A stretch of DNA of 20,128 nucleotides from JANYCG01 sp031428695 (GTDB taxonomy: Bacteria; Pseudomonadota; Gammaproteobacteria; Burkholderiales; Burkholderiaceae_C). Under the pieces are notes generated by a model, which did no database searches, was not told where the DNA came from, and worked only from the letters and a program-made list of their open reading frames with translations. Positions 1 to 7,562 of the stretch are shown here, piece after piece (position 1 is the stretch's first letter; every line of letters starts with the position of its first letter). Made by a program: the position numbers and the translations under genes. The DNA lies in assembly GCA_031428695.1 (NCBI GenBank), contig JANOYE010000098.1, forward strand, positions 1-20,128, read 5' to 3'.

Positions 1-1599
1 GCCGTCAAAGGCAGCCCGCGCTTGCGCCGGGTGTTGCTGATCATCGGCATTTTTGGCACCTGCCTGTTTTACGGCGACGGCGTCATCACACCCGCAATCA
101 CGGTCTTGTCGGCCGTAGAGGGCCTGGAAGTGATTTCCCCGGCCTTCAAAAAATTCGTGATACCGCTGACGCTGGTTATTTTGTTTGGCCTCTTTGCCGT
201 GCAAAAACGCGGCACCGGCGGCATCGGCAGGTTTTTTGGCCCGATCACACTGGTTTGGTTTTTTGTGATCGCCATTTTGGGTGTGTCCCATATCGCCAGC
301 AATCCAGGAATTCTGGCGGCGCTCAACCCGTATTACGCCGTGAAATTCATGTGGCAACAACCCGGCACCACCTTCATCATTTTGGGTGCCGTGGTCTTGT
401 GTGTGACTGGCGGCGAGGCGTTGTATGCCGACATGGGCCACTTCGGCAAAAAGCCGATTCGCCTGGCCTGGTTTTCGGTCGTCATGCCGGCGCTGACGCT
501 GAATTATTTTGGCCAGGGCGCCTTGTTGTTGACAAACCCAGCGGCCGTCAAAAACCCGTTTTTTCTGATGGCGCCGGACTGGGCGCTGATTCCGTTGGTG
601 ATTTTGGCCACCATGGCCGGTGTGATCGCCTCCCAGGCGCTCATCACCGGCGCGTTTTCCGTCACCAAACAAGTCATTCAATTGGGCTACCTGCCGCGCC
701 TGCAGATTTTGCACACCAGCGTGAAAGACACCGGGCAAATTTACATTCCCTTTGTCAACTGGGGGCTGTTTGTCGCGATCGTGCTGGCGGTCGTGATGTT
801 CAAATCGTCCAGCAGCCTGGCGGCGGCTTATGGCATTGCCGTGTGCACCGACATGCTGATCACCACCATCTTGACGTTTTTCGTCATCCGTTACCACTGG
901 AAGTACCCGGTCGCCCTGTGCATCGCGGCGACCGGCTTCTTCTTCGTGGTGGACTTGGCCTTTTGGGCCTCCAACATGCTCAAGTTGTTTGACGGCGGCT
1001 GGTTCCCGCTGATGATCGGCGGCGTGATCTTCATGCTGATGGTGACCTGGAAGGAAGGGCGCCATTTGCTGTCTGTCAAATTGCGCACCGACGCCATCGA
1101 CCTGCCGAGTTTTCTGGAAGCCGTGTTTGTCAGCCCGCCCACCCGCGTGGAGGGCACAGCGGTGTTTTTGACTTCCGAGGTCGGCACGGTGCCCAATGCG
1201 CTGTTGCACAATCTCAAACACAACAAGGTGCTGCACGAAAACAACCTGTTTGTCACGGTGAAGAACCACGAGGTGCCTTGGATCGGCCTGGAAAAACGCG
1301 TCGAGATCGAGCCGCTGGGCCACCACTGCTGGCAGGTGCTGGTGCATTACGGCTTTAAGAACGACCCCGATTTGCCCAAGGCGCTGGAAAAAATCCGTGG
1401 CCGCGGCTGCGAATTCGAAGACATGACCACCAGTTATTTCCTCTCGCGCGATACGGTCATTCCCACCATGGGCCACGGCATGGCGCGCTGGCGCGAGAAA
1501 CTCTTCGCCCAGATGCACCACAACGCCAGCGCGGCAGCAGACTTCCTGAAGCTGCCCAACAACGCTGTGGTTGAACTTGGCTCCAAAATCGAAATATGA
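1..1599 (+). CDS. kup: Kup/HAK/KT family potassium uptake transporter (5'-truncated)
   Basis: Low-affinity, proton-coupled K+ uptake protein of the inner membrane. Frame 1 is open from the first base, so the gene starts before the window. 532 residues are visible, against about 620 for the family, so roughly 90 N-terminal residues are missing. The Kup signature FYGDGVITP lies at visible residues 23-31, followed by AISVLSAVEGLEV-like residues and a series of hydrophobic helices to about residue 345. The last 190 residues are the soluble C-terminal domain typical of Kup (RVEGTAVFL, then a TTSYFLSRDT segment). The TTG at position 22 is only an internal leucine codon. The stop codon overlaps the start of gshB as ATGA, so the two genes are probably translationally coupled. 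Family assignment is certain; specificity for K+ is from family knowledge. Confidence 0.96.
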   Translation, partial: AVKGSPRLRRVLLIIGIFGTCLFYGDGVITPAITVLSAVEGLEVISPAFKKFVIPLTLVILFGLFAVQKRGTGGIGRFFGPITLVWFFVIAILGVSHIASNPGILAALNPYYAVKFMWQQPGTTFIILGAVVLCVTGGEALYADMGHFGKKPIRLAWFSVVMPALTLNYFGQGALLLTNPAAVKNPFFLMAPDWALIPLVILATMAGVIASQALITGAFSVTKQVIQLGYLPRLQILHTSVKDTGQIYIPFVNWGLFVAIVLAVVMFKSSSSLAAAYGIAVCTDMLITTILTFFVIRYHWKYPVALCIAATGFFFVVDLAFWASNMLKLFDGGWFPLMIGGVIFMLMVTWKEGRHLLSVKLRTDAIDLPSFLEAVFVSPPTRVEGTAVFLTSEVGTVPNALLHNLKHNKVLHENNLFVTVKNHEVPWIGLEKRVEIEPLGHHCWQVLVHYGFKNDPDLPKALEKIRGRGCEFEDMTTSYFLSRDTVIPTMGHGMARWREKLFAQMHHNASAAADFLKLPNNAVVELGSKIEI

Positions 1600-2537
1600 A
1601 CCTGCTGTTTGTTTGCGACCCGCTAGACACTTTCAAGATCTACAAAGACACCACGTTTTCGATGATGCGCGAGGCGCAAAAGCGCGGGCACAAGGTGTTT
1701 GCCTGCACCCAAGCAGACATCTCCTGGGTGAGCGGCGGCCTGGTGGAAGCCAAGGTGCAGGCCATCACACTCACTGGCGAGCAACCGGCCTGGTTCACTG
1801 TTACCAGCAATTCACGGGTTGCCCTGAAGGACTTTGGCGCCATCGTCATGCGCAAAGACCCGCCCTTTAACAGTGAATACTTCTACGCCACGCATTTGCT
1901 CGGCCAGGCCGAACGCGAGGGTGCCAAGGTGTTCAACAAGGCCTCAGCGCTGCGCGACCACCCTGAAAAACTCGCCATCTTGGAGTTTCCGCAGTTCATT
2001 GGGCCAACTCTCGTAACGCGTGACCCCGAAGAAGTGCGGGCCTTTCACGCCCAGCACCAAGACATCATCTTGAAGCCGCTCGATGGCATGGGCGGCATGG
2101 GCATCTTCCGGGTGCGCGCGGACGGGTTGAACCTCGGCGCGATCATCGAAACCCTGAACAAAGACGGCACCGAGACCATCATGGTGCAAAAGTTTCTGCC
2201 GGCCATTGCGCTGGGCGACAAACGGGTGCTTGTTATCGGCGGCAAACCCGTGCCCTATTGCTTGGCGCGCATTCCTCAAGGCGGCGAAGTGCGCGGCAAC
2301 CTGGCGGCGGGCGGCAAAGGGGTGGCGCAACCCTTGAGCGCGCGTGACCGAGAAATCGCCAACGCGCTGGGGCCAATTCTGTTCAAACGCGGCCTCCTGC
2401 TGGTGGGGCTGGACATCATTGGTGACTCACTGACTGAAATCAACGTGACCAGCCCAACGTGTTTTCAGGAGATCCACGACCAGACCGGCAGCGACGTGCC
2501 GGCGCTCTTTCTGGACGCGCTCGAACAGGCCGTCTAG
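1596..2537 (+). CDS. gshB: Glutathione synthetase
   Basis: ATP-grasp ligase that joins glycine to gamma-glutamylcysteine, the second step of glutathione synthesis, in the cytosol. The protein has 313 residues, close to the 316 of E. coli GshB. Typical features are the N-terminal MNLLFVCDPLDTFKIYKDTT, the MRKDPPF segment, the ATP-grasp stretch ILKPLDGMGGMGIFRV around residues 150-165, RNLAAGG-like RGNLAAGG, and the metal-binding EINVTSPT near the C-terminus. The ATG sits inside the stop region of kup (ATGA) and has no convincing Shine-Dalgarno sequence of its own, which fits translational coupling. Pairing a K+ transporter with glutathione synthesis is suggestive because glutathione gates other K+ systems (KefB/KefC), but a functional link here is only inference. 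Confidence 0.96.
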   Translation: MNLLFVCDPLDTFKIYKDTTFSMMREAQKRGHKVFACTQADISWVSGGLVEAKVQAITLTGEQPAWFTVTSNSRVALKDFGAIVMRKDPPFNSEYFYATHLLGQAEREGAKVFNKASALRDHPEKLAILEFPQFIGPTLVTRDPEEVRAFHAQHQDIILKPLDGMGGMGIFRVRADGLNLGAIIETLNKDGTETIMVQKFLPAIALGDKRVLVIGGKPVPYCLARIPQGGEVRGNLAAGGKGVAQPLSARDREIANALGPILFKRGLLLVGLDIIGDSLTEINVTSPTCFQEIHDQTGSDVPALFLDALEQAV

Positions 2538-2551
2538 CCGCCGTCTGGCGG
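2538..2551. terminator. Short hairpin between convergent gshB and the UDG gene
   Basis: CCGCC-GTCT-GGCGG is a perfect five-base-pair stem with a four-base loop. It starts directly after the gshB stop and ends three bases before the stop of the convergent downstream gene. No U-tract follows on either strand, so it is a weak bidirectional terminator candidate at best. Confidence 0.35.
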
Positions 2552-2554
2552 TCT

Positions 2555-3184
2555 CTAGCCGGGAAGATTGGCAAGCGTTTGAAGCAGCGTCTTGACGCGC
2601 GCCTGTAGCGCCGGAACCGTTTCGTCAGCGAACCAGGGGTTGACCTTCAACCAGATGTTGTTGCGCGGGCTGGGGTGCGGCAGCGGCACGATGGCGGGCC
2701 CGTAACTGCGCCAATTTTTCACAATCACCGTCAGATTCGTTTCCTTGGCTGGCTTCAGGTGCCAGTTCATCGCATACTGGCCAATCACCAAGGTCAGTTC
2801 GATGTTCGGCATCGCGGCCAACAGGGGCCCGCGCCACTGCGGCGCGCATTCACGGCGGGGCGGCAAATCACCTGATTTACCGGTGCCGGGGTAACAAAAT
2901 CCCATCGGTACCAGTGCGATCACCTTCGGGTCATAAAAAACCTGGCGATCAACGCCCATCCACAGGCGCAAACGCTCGCCGCTGGCATCATCAAACGGCA
3001 CCCCGCTTTCATGCACCTTGCGGCCCGGCGCCTGTCCTACGACCAGAATGCGGGCGGCGGCATCGACTTGCAATACCGGGCGAACACCATGCGGCAGATG
3101 CGCCGCGCAAATCGTGCAGGCCCGCACGTCCTTCAGCAAGCCCTTCAACTTGATCGGCGCGCCTTTGGACGTGACTGGGATCAT
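2555..3184 (-). CDS. Uracil-DNA glycosylase family protein with four conserved-type cysteines
   Basis: Predicted base-excision enzyme of the uracil-DNA glycosylase superfamily, 209 residues, cytosolic. Motif A appears as GQAPG (residues 50-54) and motif B as HPSPRN (170-175). Four cysteines occur as C23-x2-C26 ... C97-x15-C113, which is the spacing expected for the 4Fe-4S cluster of family 4/5 UDGs, so I infer an iron-sulfur enzyme. The acidic water-activating residue of classical UDG is not in motif A here, as is usual for several of these families, so uracil is the likely but unproven substrate. It starts with ATG 12 bases after the amidotransferase stop on the same strand, without a clear ribosome-binding site. 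The two genes are probably co-transcribed. Confidence 0.85.
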   Translation of the reverse strand: MIPVTSKGAPIKLKGLLKDVRACTICAAHLPHGVRPVLQVDAAARILVVGQAPGRKVHESGVPFDDASGERLRLWMGVDRQVFYDPKVIALVPMGFCYPGTGKSGDLPPRRECAPQWRGPLLAAMPNIELTLVIGQYAMNWHLKPAKETNLTVIVKNWRSYGPAIVPLPHPSPRNNIWLKVNPWFADETVPALQARVKTLLQTLANLPG

Positions 3185-3196
3185 GAGGAACAGGCG

Positions 3197-3976
3197 CTAA
3201 ACCGGCTCGCCTTCAACAAACACCTTGAGTTCGCCCGGCGCAAAAGCCGTCCATTCCTCATTGGTGGTCAGCGGCTCAGTCACCACGATGCAAATGCGGT
3301 CGTGCGGGCCGTTGAGTTCGGCCAGGTCTACGCGCACGTCCTCGTCTTTCAAGTGCGCCTCTCCAAACGGATATTGGCGCACCAAGTAACACAGCTTGGT
3401 GCTCGCATGCGCCCACAACGCCTGGCCATTGGACAGCAGGAAATTGAAACTGCCGTGCCGGGCGATTTCGCTGACCAGCTCGCGCAGCGTCAAGGTCAGT
3501 TCTTCCACACCCGGCACGTTGTGGTGTGATTTGGCCAGCTCTTGCATCAGCCAGCAAAAGGCCAGCTCACTGTCGGTGTCGCCCACGGGCCGAAAGCCGC
3601 CATGCAGGCGGGGGTTGAAGTCCTTCAAGTCACCGTTGTGGGCGAACACCCAATAGCGGCCCCAGAGCTCGCGCACAAACGGGTGGCTGTTCTCCAGCTT
3701 CACAGCACCCACCGTGGCTTTGCGCACATGCGCCACCACGTTGTGGCTCTTCACCGGGTAATTGCGCAACATCTGGGCAATCTGCGAGGTGGCCGCGCTT
3801 TCTTTGTCGATGAAATAACGGATGCCTTTGCCGGGCGCGTCGCCGTCGCTCTCGAAAAAAGCCATGCCCCAGCCGTCGCCGTGGTGGTCGGTGCCACCGC
3901 CGCGTTGGGCGAAGCCGGTGAAGCTCAAAGACAGCGCCGCGGGCAGGCGGCTGTTCATTCCGAGGAGTTGGCACAT
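3197..3976 (-). CDS. Class II glutamine amidotransferase (YafJ-type)
   Basis: 259-residue Ntn-hydrolase of the GATase class II group. Removal of Met1 exposes Cys2 (MCQLLGMN), the N-terminal nucleophile that hydrolyses glutamine. Further family marks are GGGTDHHGDGWG (residues 27-37), the arginine of HVRKATVG (R85), the oxyanion residues in AHNGDL (N114, G115), and GDTDSELAF further on. These make the glutaminase half clear. There is no attached synthase or acceptor domain, so the acceptor of the ammonia is unknown, as for E. coli YafJ. The start is fixed by the required MC N-terminus. The gene is divergent from the amidohydrolase gene, with only 39 bases between the two starts. No strong promoter was recognised in that gap. 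Confidence 0.9.
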   Translation of the reverse strand: MCQLLGMNSRLPAALSLSFTGFAQRGGGTDHHGDGWGMAFFESDGDAPGKGIRYFIDKESAATSQIAQMLRNYPVKSHNVVAHVRKATVGAVKLENSHPFVRELWGRYWVFAHNGDLKDFNPRLHGGFRPVGDTDSELAFCWLMQELAKSHHNVPGVEELTLTLRELVSEIARHGSFNFLLSNGQALWAHASTKLCYLVRQYPFGEAHLKDEDVRVDLAELNGPHDRICIVVTEPLTTNEEWTAFAPGELKVFVEGEPV

Positions 3977-4015
3977 GGGCCTAGTTTAAGCAAATCGGTG
4001 TACATTTTGGCCACC

Positions 4016-5104
4016 ATGCACCCATCCGCGCCAACCTCAACGCCAACTCCTGTGCCTGCGTCCCATGACGCCGAAGGATTGCCTTTCATCCGCAATTTGC
4101 CGCTGGATCATGCCTGGTTGGCGAAATGGCAGGAGGAAGCGCTGGAGCCTGAGCTGGCCATCATCGACCCCCACCACCATTTTTGGGATCACGAGGGCGG
4201 TTATTTGCTGGACGATCTGCTGGCCGACTTGGGCGACGGGCACAGGGTGCTGGCGACTGTTTTCGTGCAATGCGCCTATGCCTACAGAAGCGAAGGCCCG
4301 GTGGCGCTGCGCCCTGTCGGCGAAACCGAACGTGTGGCCGCCATCGCTCGGCAGGCGGTTCAGCGCGGGCTTAAAACAAATGTCGCCGCTGGCATCGTGG
4401 GCCACGCCAACCTGGATCTGGGTGACGACGTGGATGCCGTTTTGCAAGCCCATATTGACGCCGGTGACGGGCGTTTTCGCGGCATCCGCCACATCACCAC
4501 CTGGCATGCTGATTTCAATGCCAGCATGTTGGGCAGGCCGCCTGCTGACCTGATGCAGCGCGCGTCATTCCGCCGTGGCCTGGCGCGCTTGGCGCATTTC
4601 GGTTTGTCGTTCGACGCCTGGCTTTACCACACACAAATCGGCCAACTAGCAGACTTGGCGCGGGCCGTGCCCGAGGTGCCAATCATGCTCAACCACTTCG
4701 GCGCGCCGCTGGGCGTGGGCCCTTATGTGGGCAAACGCGACGAGGTGTTTGCCGACTGGCGCGCGGCCATGAAGAACCTCGCCACCTGCCCGAACGTGAG
4801 CATCAAACTGGGTGGTTTGGCCATGGCCATCATGGGGTTTGAGTTTCACAAACAGGCTCTGCCGCCCACGTCACAGCAACTCGCTGCCGCCTGGGCGCCT
4901 TACATGCACACCTGCATTGAGCTGTTTGGCGTACAGCGCTGCATGTACGAAAGCAATTTCCCGGTGGACAAGGGCATGTGCAGTTACGGCGTGTTGTGGA
5001 ATGCCTTCAAGCGCATTTCAGCGGGCGCCTCTGCTGAGGAAAAAGCCTGGTTGTTCAGGGACAGCGCGCGCACGTTCTACCGGCTTGAAAACGGCGCAAA
5101 ATAG
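4016..5104 (+). CDS. TIM-barrel amidohydrolase (amidohydrolase_2/PF04909 type)
   Basis: 362-residue metal-dependent hydrolase-fold protein of the type that includes lactonases and decarboxylases for small acids. The barrel opens with IIDPHHHFWDHE (metal-site histidines at 53-55). LNHFGAP carries H227, and the last strand reads MYESNFPVDK. In most PF04909 enzymes that last position is the Asp of a GSDWP-like motif; here it is N314, so the metal site or the mechanism may differ. ATG 4016 is chosen because the Pro/Thr-rich N-terminus leads directly into the barrel. The open frame reaches far upstream, but only antisense to the amidotransferase gene. No good ribosome-binding site is visible. Together with the class II aldolase 57 bases downstream it suggests breakdown of a lactone or sugar-acid-like compound; the substrate is unknown. 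Confidence 0.88.
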   Translation: MHPSAPTSTPTPVPASHDAEGLPFIRNLPLDHAWLAKWQEEALEPELAIIDPHHHFWDHEGGYLLDDLLADLGDGHRVLATVFVQCAYAYRSEGPVALRPVGETERVAAIARQAVQRGLKTNVAAGIVGHANLDLGDDVDAVLQAHIDAGDGRFRGIRHITTWHADFNASMLGRPPADLMQRASFRRGLARLAHFGLSFDAWLYHTQIGQLADLARAVPEVPIMLNHFGAPLGVGPYVGKRDEVFADWRAAMKNLATCPNVSIKLGGLAMAIMGFEFHKQALPPTSQQLAAAWAPYMHTCIELFGVQRCMYESNFPVDKGMCSYGVLWNAFKRISAGASAEEKAWLFRDSARTFYRLENGAK

Positions 5105-5161
5105 GCTTTGCGAGCCGTATGGCATTGACTTGATTGACCTTTAAACAGAGAAGGGTTCACC

Positions 5162-5947
5162 ATGAATGATCGAAACAAAGCGCTTGAGCTTCAACTCAAA
5201 AGCGACATCTCAGAGGCCGAGTGGGCGCTGCGGGTGCAACTGGCAGCGGCCTACCGCCTGGTGGACTATTACGGCTGGTCGGAGCAGATTTACGCGCATC
5301 TCACAGCGCGTGTGCCTGGCTCGCCGGACCACTTCCTCATCAACCCCTATGGCTTGAACTACGAGGAGATCACGGCCTCGAATTTGGTGAAGATCGATGT
5401 CAACGGCAATGTGATTTCGGGCGGGCGCAACAAAGTCAACTACGCTGGTTTTGTCATCCACTCGGCGTTGCACATGGCGCCTTCGCAAGACAACCACGTG
5501 GCCTTGCACACCCACACCCGCGCAGGCATGGCCATCGCGGCGCTCAAAGACGGCCTGCTGCCGATCTCTATGTTCTCAACCGCGTTTCACAAGCGCCTGG
5601 CCTACCACGACTACGAAGGCGCCGCCCTGCGCCTGGACGAACGTGAACGCCTGGTTCAGTCGCTCGGCAACGCGCGGGCGATGATTTTGCGCAACCATGG
5701 CTTGCTGGTGGTCGGGCGCACCGTGCCGGAAGCTTTTCTGCGCCTGTACCGCCTGGAGCGCGCCTGCCAGGTGCAGGTGGATGCCGCAGCGGCGGGCACC
5801 CTGAACCTCATGCCTGAAGCGTTGGCCGCCCAGTCGGCGGCAGACCTGGACAGCTTTCAGGGCTCGCATCCAGACGGCGAGGGCGTGATCGAATTCGACG
5901 CCTTGATGCGCAAGCTGGACCGAATTGACGGCAGTTACCGGAATTAG
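5162..5947 (+). CDS. Class II aldolase/adducin family protein
   Basis: 261-residue cytosolic protein of the class II aldolase/adducin fold (fuculose-phosphate aldolase and ribulose-phosphate epimerase relatives). The zinc-site HTH is at H116/H118 (ALHTHTRAG), and the third histidine is in RNHGLL (H179). NPYGLNYEEITASNLVKID near residues 61-79 is the family substrate-phosphate loop region. The start has a good ribosome-binding site (AGAGAAGGG, 5147-5155). Many proteobacterial members with this exact style are annotated only as class II aldolase, and their substrate cannot be read from sequence. It probably shares a transcript with the amidohydrolase gene. Downstream lies the inverted-repeat-rich intergenic region. 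Confidence 0.9.
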   Translation: MNDRNKALELQLKSDISEAEWALRVQLAAAYRLVDYYGWSEQIYAHLTARVPGSPDHFLINPYGLNYEEITASNLVKIDVNGNVISGGRNKVNYAGFVIHSALHMAPSQDNHVALHTHTRAGMAIAALKDGLLPISMFSTAFHKRLAYHDYEGAALRLDERERLVQSLGNARAMILRNHGLLVVGRTVPEAFLRLYRLERACQVQVDAAAAGTLNLMPEALAAQSAADLDSFQGSHPDGEGVIEFDALMRKLDRIDGSYRN

Positions 5948-5961
5948 CCCAAGCGTTTTGC

Positions 5962-5978
5962 CTCGGCAGTTTGCCGAG
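5962..5978. terminator. Hairpin downstream of the class II aldolase gene
   Basis: CTCGGCA-GTT-TGCCGAG is a perfect seven-base-pair stem with a three-base loop, 14 bases after the aldolase stop. No T-run follows on the plus strand. It may end or stabilise the aldolase transcript, or serve both convergent units. Confidence 0.45.
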
Positions 5979-5980
5979 CA

Positions 5981-6003
5981 ATCGTACCCAATACAGGTAC
6001 GAT
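5981..6003. repeat. Eight-base-pair inverted repeat, second of a tandem hairpin set
   Basis: ATCGTACC and GGTACGAT are perfect inverted copies around a seven-base spacer. It begins two bases after the first hairpin. A flanking CAAT/ATTG pair could extend the stem across a small bulge. It could be a second terminator stem or a protein-binding site. Confidence 0.5.
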
Positions 6004-6020
6004 ATTGGCCTAAACAGCCG

Positions 6021-6046
6021 GATTTTCCATAAATTTATGAAAAATC
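6021..6046. repeat. 26-base AT-rich near-perfect palindrome
   Basis: The two halves are symmetrical about 6033/6034. The core CATAAATTTATG is fully self-complementary, and the outer GATTTT/AAAATC arms also match. The only mismatched pair is C6027/A6040. It stands out against the GC-rich surroundings. It has no loop, so a DNA-binding site or cruciform-like element is as likely as a terminator. Two further short inverted repeats follow, GACTT-C-AAGTC (6048-6058) and CTATT-AATTG-AATAG (6080-6094). Confidence 0.55.
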
Positions 6047-6098
6047 AGACTTCAAGTCAGGGATTGTGTGCGTAAGCAGCTATTAATTGAATAGTGAC

Positions 6099-6290
6099 TC
6101 AATCGCGCGGTTCTGACCACAATTTGCCGCCAGTCGCCCAGTTTTCGCGTTTGACATCGGCGATGATGATGTCCACCGATCCGGGCGGGCTGCCCAACAC
6201 CTCTACAGTGACGCGGGTGATCTCTTCGACCAGCTTTTTCTTTTGCGCCAGGGTGCGGCCTTCCATCATTTCTACGTGGTATGTGGGCAT
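6099..6290 (-). CDS. 4-Oxalocrotonate tautomerase family protein
   Basis: 63-residue member of the tautomerase superfamily, which uses an N-terminal proline as catalytic base after Met removal. MPTYHVEM gives Pro2, and the arginine matching Arg11 of 4-oxalocrotonate tautomerase is present (GRT). The second active-site arginine (Arg39 in 4-OT) is replaced, since the region reads PGSVDIII, so the substrate is likely not classical 2-hydroxymuconate. The start ATG 6290 follows a good AAGGAA site, and upstream in-frame codons would add a non-family tail and remove Pro2. It is the last gene of a minus-strand unit, 14 bases after the CWC gene. Members work as small oligomers. Confidence 0.88.
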   Translation of the reverse strand: MPTYHVEMMEGRTLAQKKKLVEEITRVTVEVLGSPPGSVDIIIADVKRENWATGGKLWSEPRD

Positions 6291-6304
6291 AGTTTTCCTT
6301 CCGT

Positions 6305-6520
6305 TCAGGTGGGTCGGGGCGTTTGAATGCGAGTCGAGCAGTCTTGGCAGATGCAGGCCAGGCCGCGTTGACTCAAGGGGATTTTCCCAAGCAGGCTGGC
6401 GTCCATTTTCAGGCTTGCGCACCAGCAGGGCGGCTGGACAACTTCCGTGGTTTTTTCAAGTTCCATCCCGCACAGGTTGGCCTTGCCGCACAAGGGGCAA
6501 GAAGAGGCATTAACTGCCAT
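6305..6520 (-). CDS. Cysteine-rich CWC family mini-protein
   Basis: 71-residue protein with eight cysteines arranged C8-x2-C11-x5-C17 ... C32-W-C34 ... C56-I-C58-x2-C61. The CPLCG, PCWC and CICQDC blocks are those of the cysteine-rich CWC family, for which no function is known to me. The spacing suggests binding of zinc or another metal, but that is inference. ATG 6520 is chosen; a GTG at 6523 is equally in frame. The start overlaps the end of the oxidoreductase gene (ATGGCAGTTAA contains its stop), so translation is probably coupled. Its position between a flavin oxidoreductase and a tautomerase is the only context. Confidence 0.82.
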   Translation of the reverse strand: MAVNASSCPLCGKANLCGMELEKTTEVVQPPCWCASLKMDASLLGKIPLSQRGLACICQDCSTRIQTPRPT

Positions 6521-7502
6521 CACGCGCCTGCGCGGCGATCTCGTACGAACGCAGGCGCGCGGTGTGCTCGTAGATTTGTGAGGTCAGCATCAATTCGTCT
6601 GCGCCGGTGCGTTCGATGAAGGCCAGCAAGGCTGCCCGCACCGTGGCGCGCGAGCCGATGGCCGAGCAGGGCAATACCGTCTCCAGCAAGGCGCGCTCAT
6701 GCGGGCCTAGGGTGCTGACGTAGCCCTCAACCGGCGGCGGCAACTGGCGCGGCCGGCCACTGCGCAGCGCGACAAAGGCCTGCTGCATCGAACTAGCCCG
6801 CCAATGGGCTTCTTCGTCGGTATCCGCTGCGAACACGTTGAAGCCGAGCATCACATAAGGTTTGGCCAGCGTTTTGGACGGGCGAAACGAGGCCCGGTAA
6901 ATGGCGATGGCCTGCATCATCTGCTGCGGCGCGAAATGCGAGGCGAAGGCGTAGGGCAGGCCCAGGGCCGCCGCCAGTTGCGCGCCGAAAGTGCTGGAGC
7001 CCAGAATCCACACGGGCACCTTGGCGCCGCGCCCCGGCACGGCGCGCACGGTTTGTTGCGGTTCATCCGACATGAAATCCATCAGCTCCACCACGTCTTG
7101 CGGGAACTCGTCGGAGTCGCTGCTCAAGTTGCGTCTGAGTGCGCGGGCGGTGAGTTGGTCAGAGCCTGGCGCGCGGCCCAGCCCCAAGTCGATGCGGCCA
7201 GGGTAGAGCGCTTCGAGCGTGCCAAACTGCTCGGCGATCACCAAGGGCGAATGGTTGGGCAACATGATGCCGCCCGCGCCGACCCGGATGGTCGAGGTGG
7301 CGCCGGCCACGTGGCCGATCAGCACGGCAGTGGCAGCGCTGGCGATGCCCGGCATGCCATGGTGCTCAGCCAGCCAGTAACGCCGGAAGCCCAATTTTTC
7401 AGCGTGCTGCGCGAGAGCGCTGGAATTGCGAAACGACTGGGCAGGCGAGCTGCCTTCGAGGATGGGGGAGAGGTCGAGAACGGAAAAGGGGATCATCGGC
7501 AT
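6510..7502 (-). CDS. LLM-class flavin-dependent oxidoreductase (MsnO8-like)
   Basis: 330-residue luciferase-like TIM-barrel protein, expected to use FMN with or without F420-like chemistry. Family marks are MIPFSVLDLSPI at the N-terminus, the WLAEHH strand (45-48), the GGIMLPNHSPLVIAEQFGTLE segment (from residue 77) and RIDLGLGRAPG. This order fits the MsnO8-type group often annotated as LLM class flavin-dependent oxidoreductase. The substrate is unknown. The reading frame stays open far upstream, but only antisense to the neighbouring lactonase gene, so the start is placed at ATG 7502. ATG 7496 is the alternative; neither has a strong ribosome-binding site. It is divergent from the SMP-30 gene across about 60 bases and heads the oxidoreductase-CWC-tautomerase unit. 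Confidence 0.9.
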   Translation of the reverse strand: MPMIPFSVLDLSPILEGSSPAQSFRNSSALAQHAEKLGFRRYWLAEHHGMPGIASAATAVLIGHVAGATSTIRVGAGGIMLPNHSPLVIAEQFGTLEALYPGRIDLGLGRAPGSDQLTARALRRNLSSDSDEFPQDVVELMDFMSDEPQQTVRAVPGRGAKVPVWILGSSTFGAQLAAALGLPYAFASHFAPQQMMQAIAIYRASFRPSKTLAKPYVMLGFNVFAADTDEEAHWRASSMQQAFVALRSGRPRQLPPPVEGYVSTLGPHERALLETVLPCSAIGSRATVRAALLAFIERTGADELMLTSQIYEHTARLRSYEIAAQARDGS

Positions 7503-7562
7503 AGTCGCCCATTGTCCGGTAAAGTCATTGGAGCGTCTTTTTCCCCAAGTCTCAGGAGTTCC

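Noticed and set aside
3011..3529. 172-codon plus-strand open frame
   Set aside because: Runs antisense across the UDG and amidotransferase genes; no domain.
3542..4015. N-terminal extension of the amidohydrolase
   Set aside because: These codons are antisense to the amidotransferase gene and unlike the family.
6804..7562. N-terminal extension of the SMP-30 protein
   Set aside because: Antisense to the oxidoreductase gene. ATG 7563 has a good AGGAG site and starts at the propeller N-terminus.
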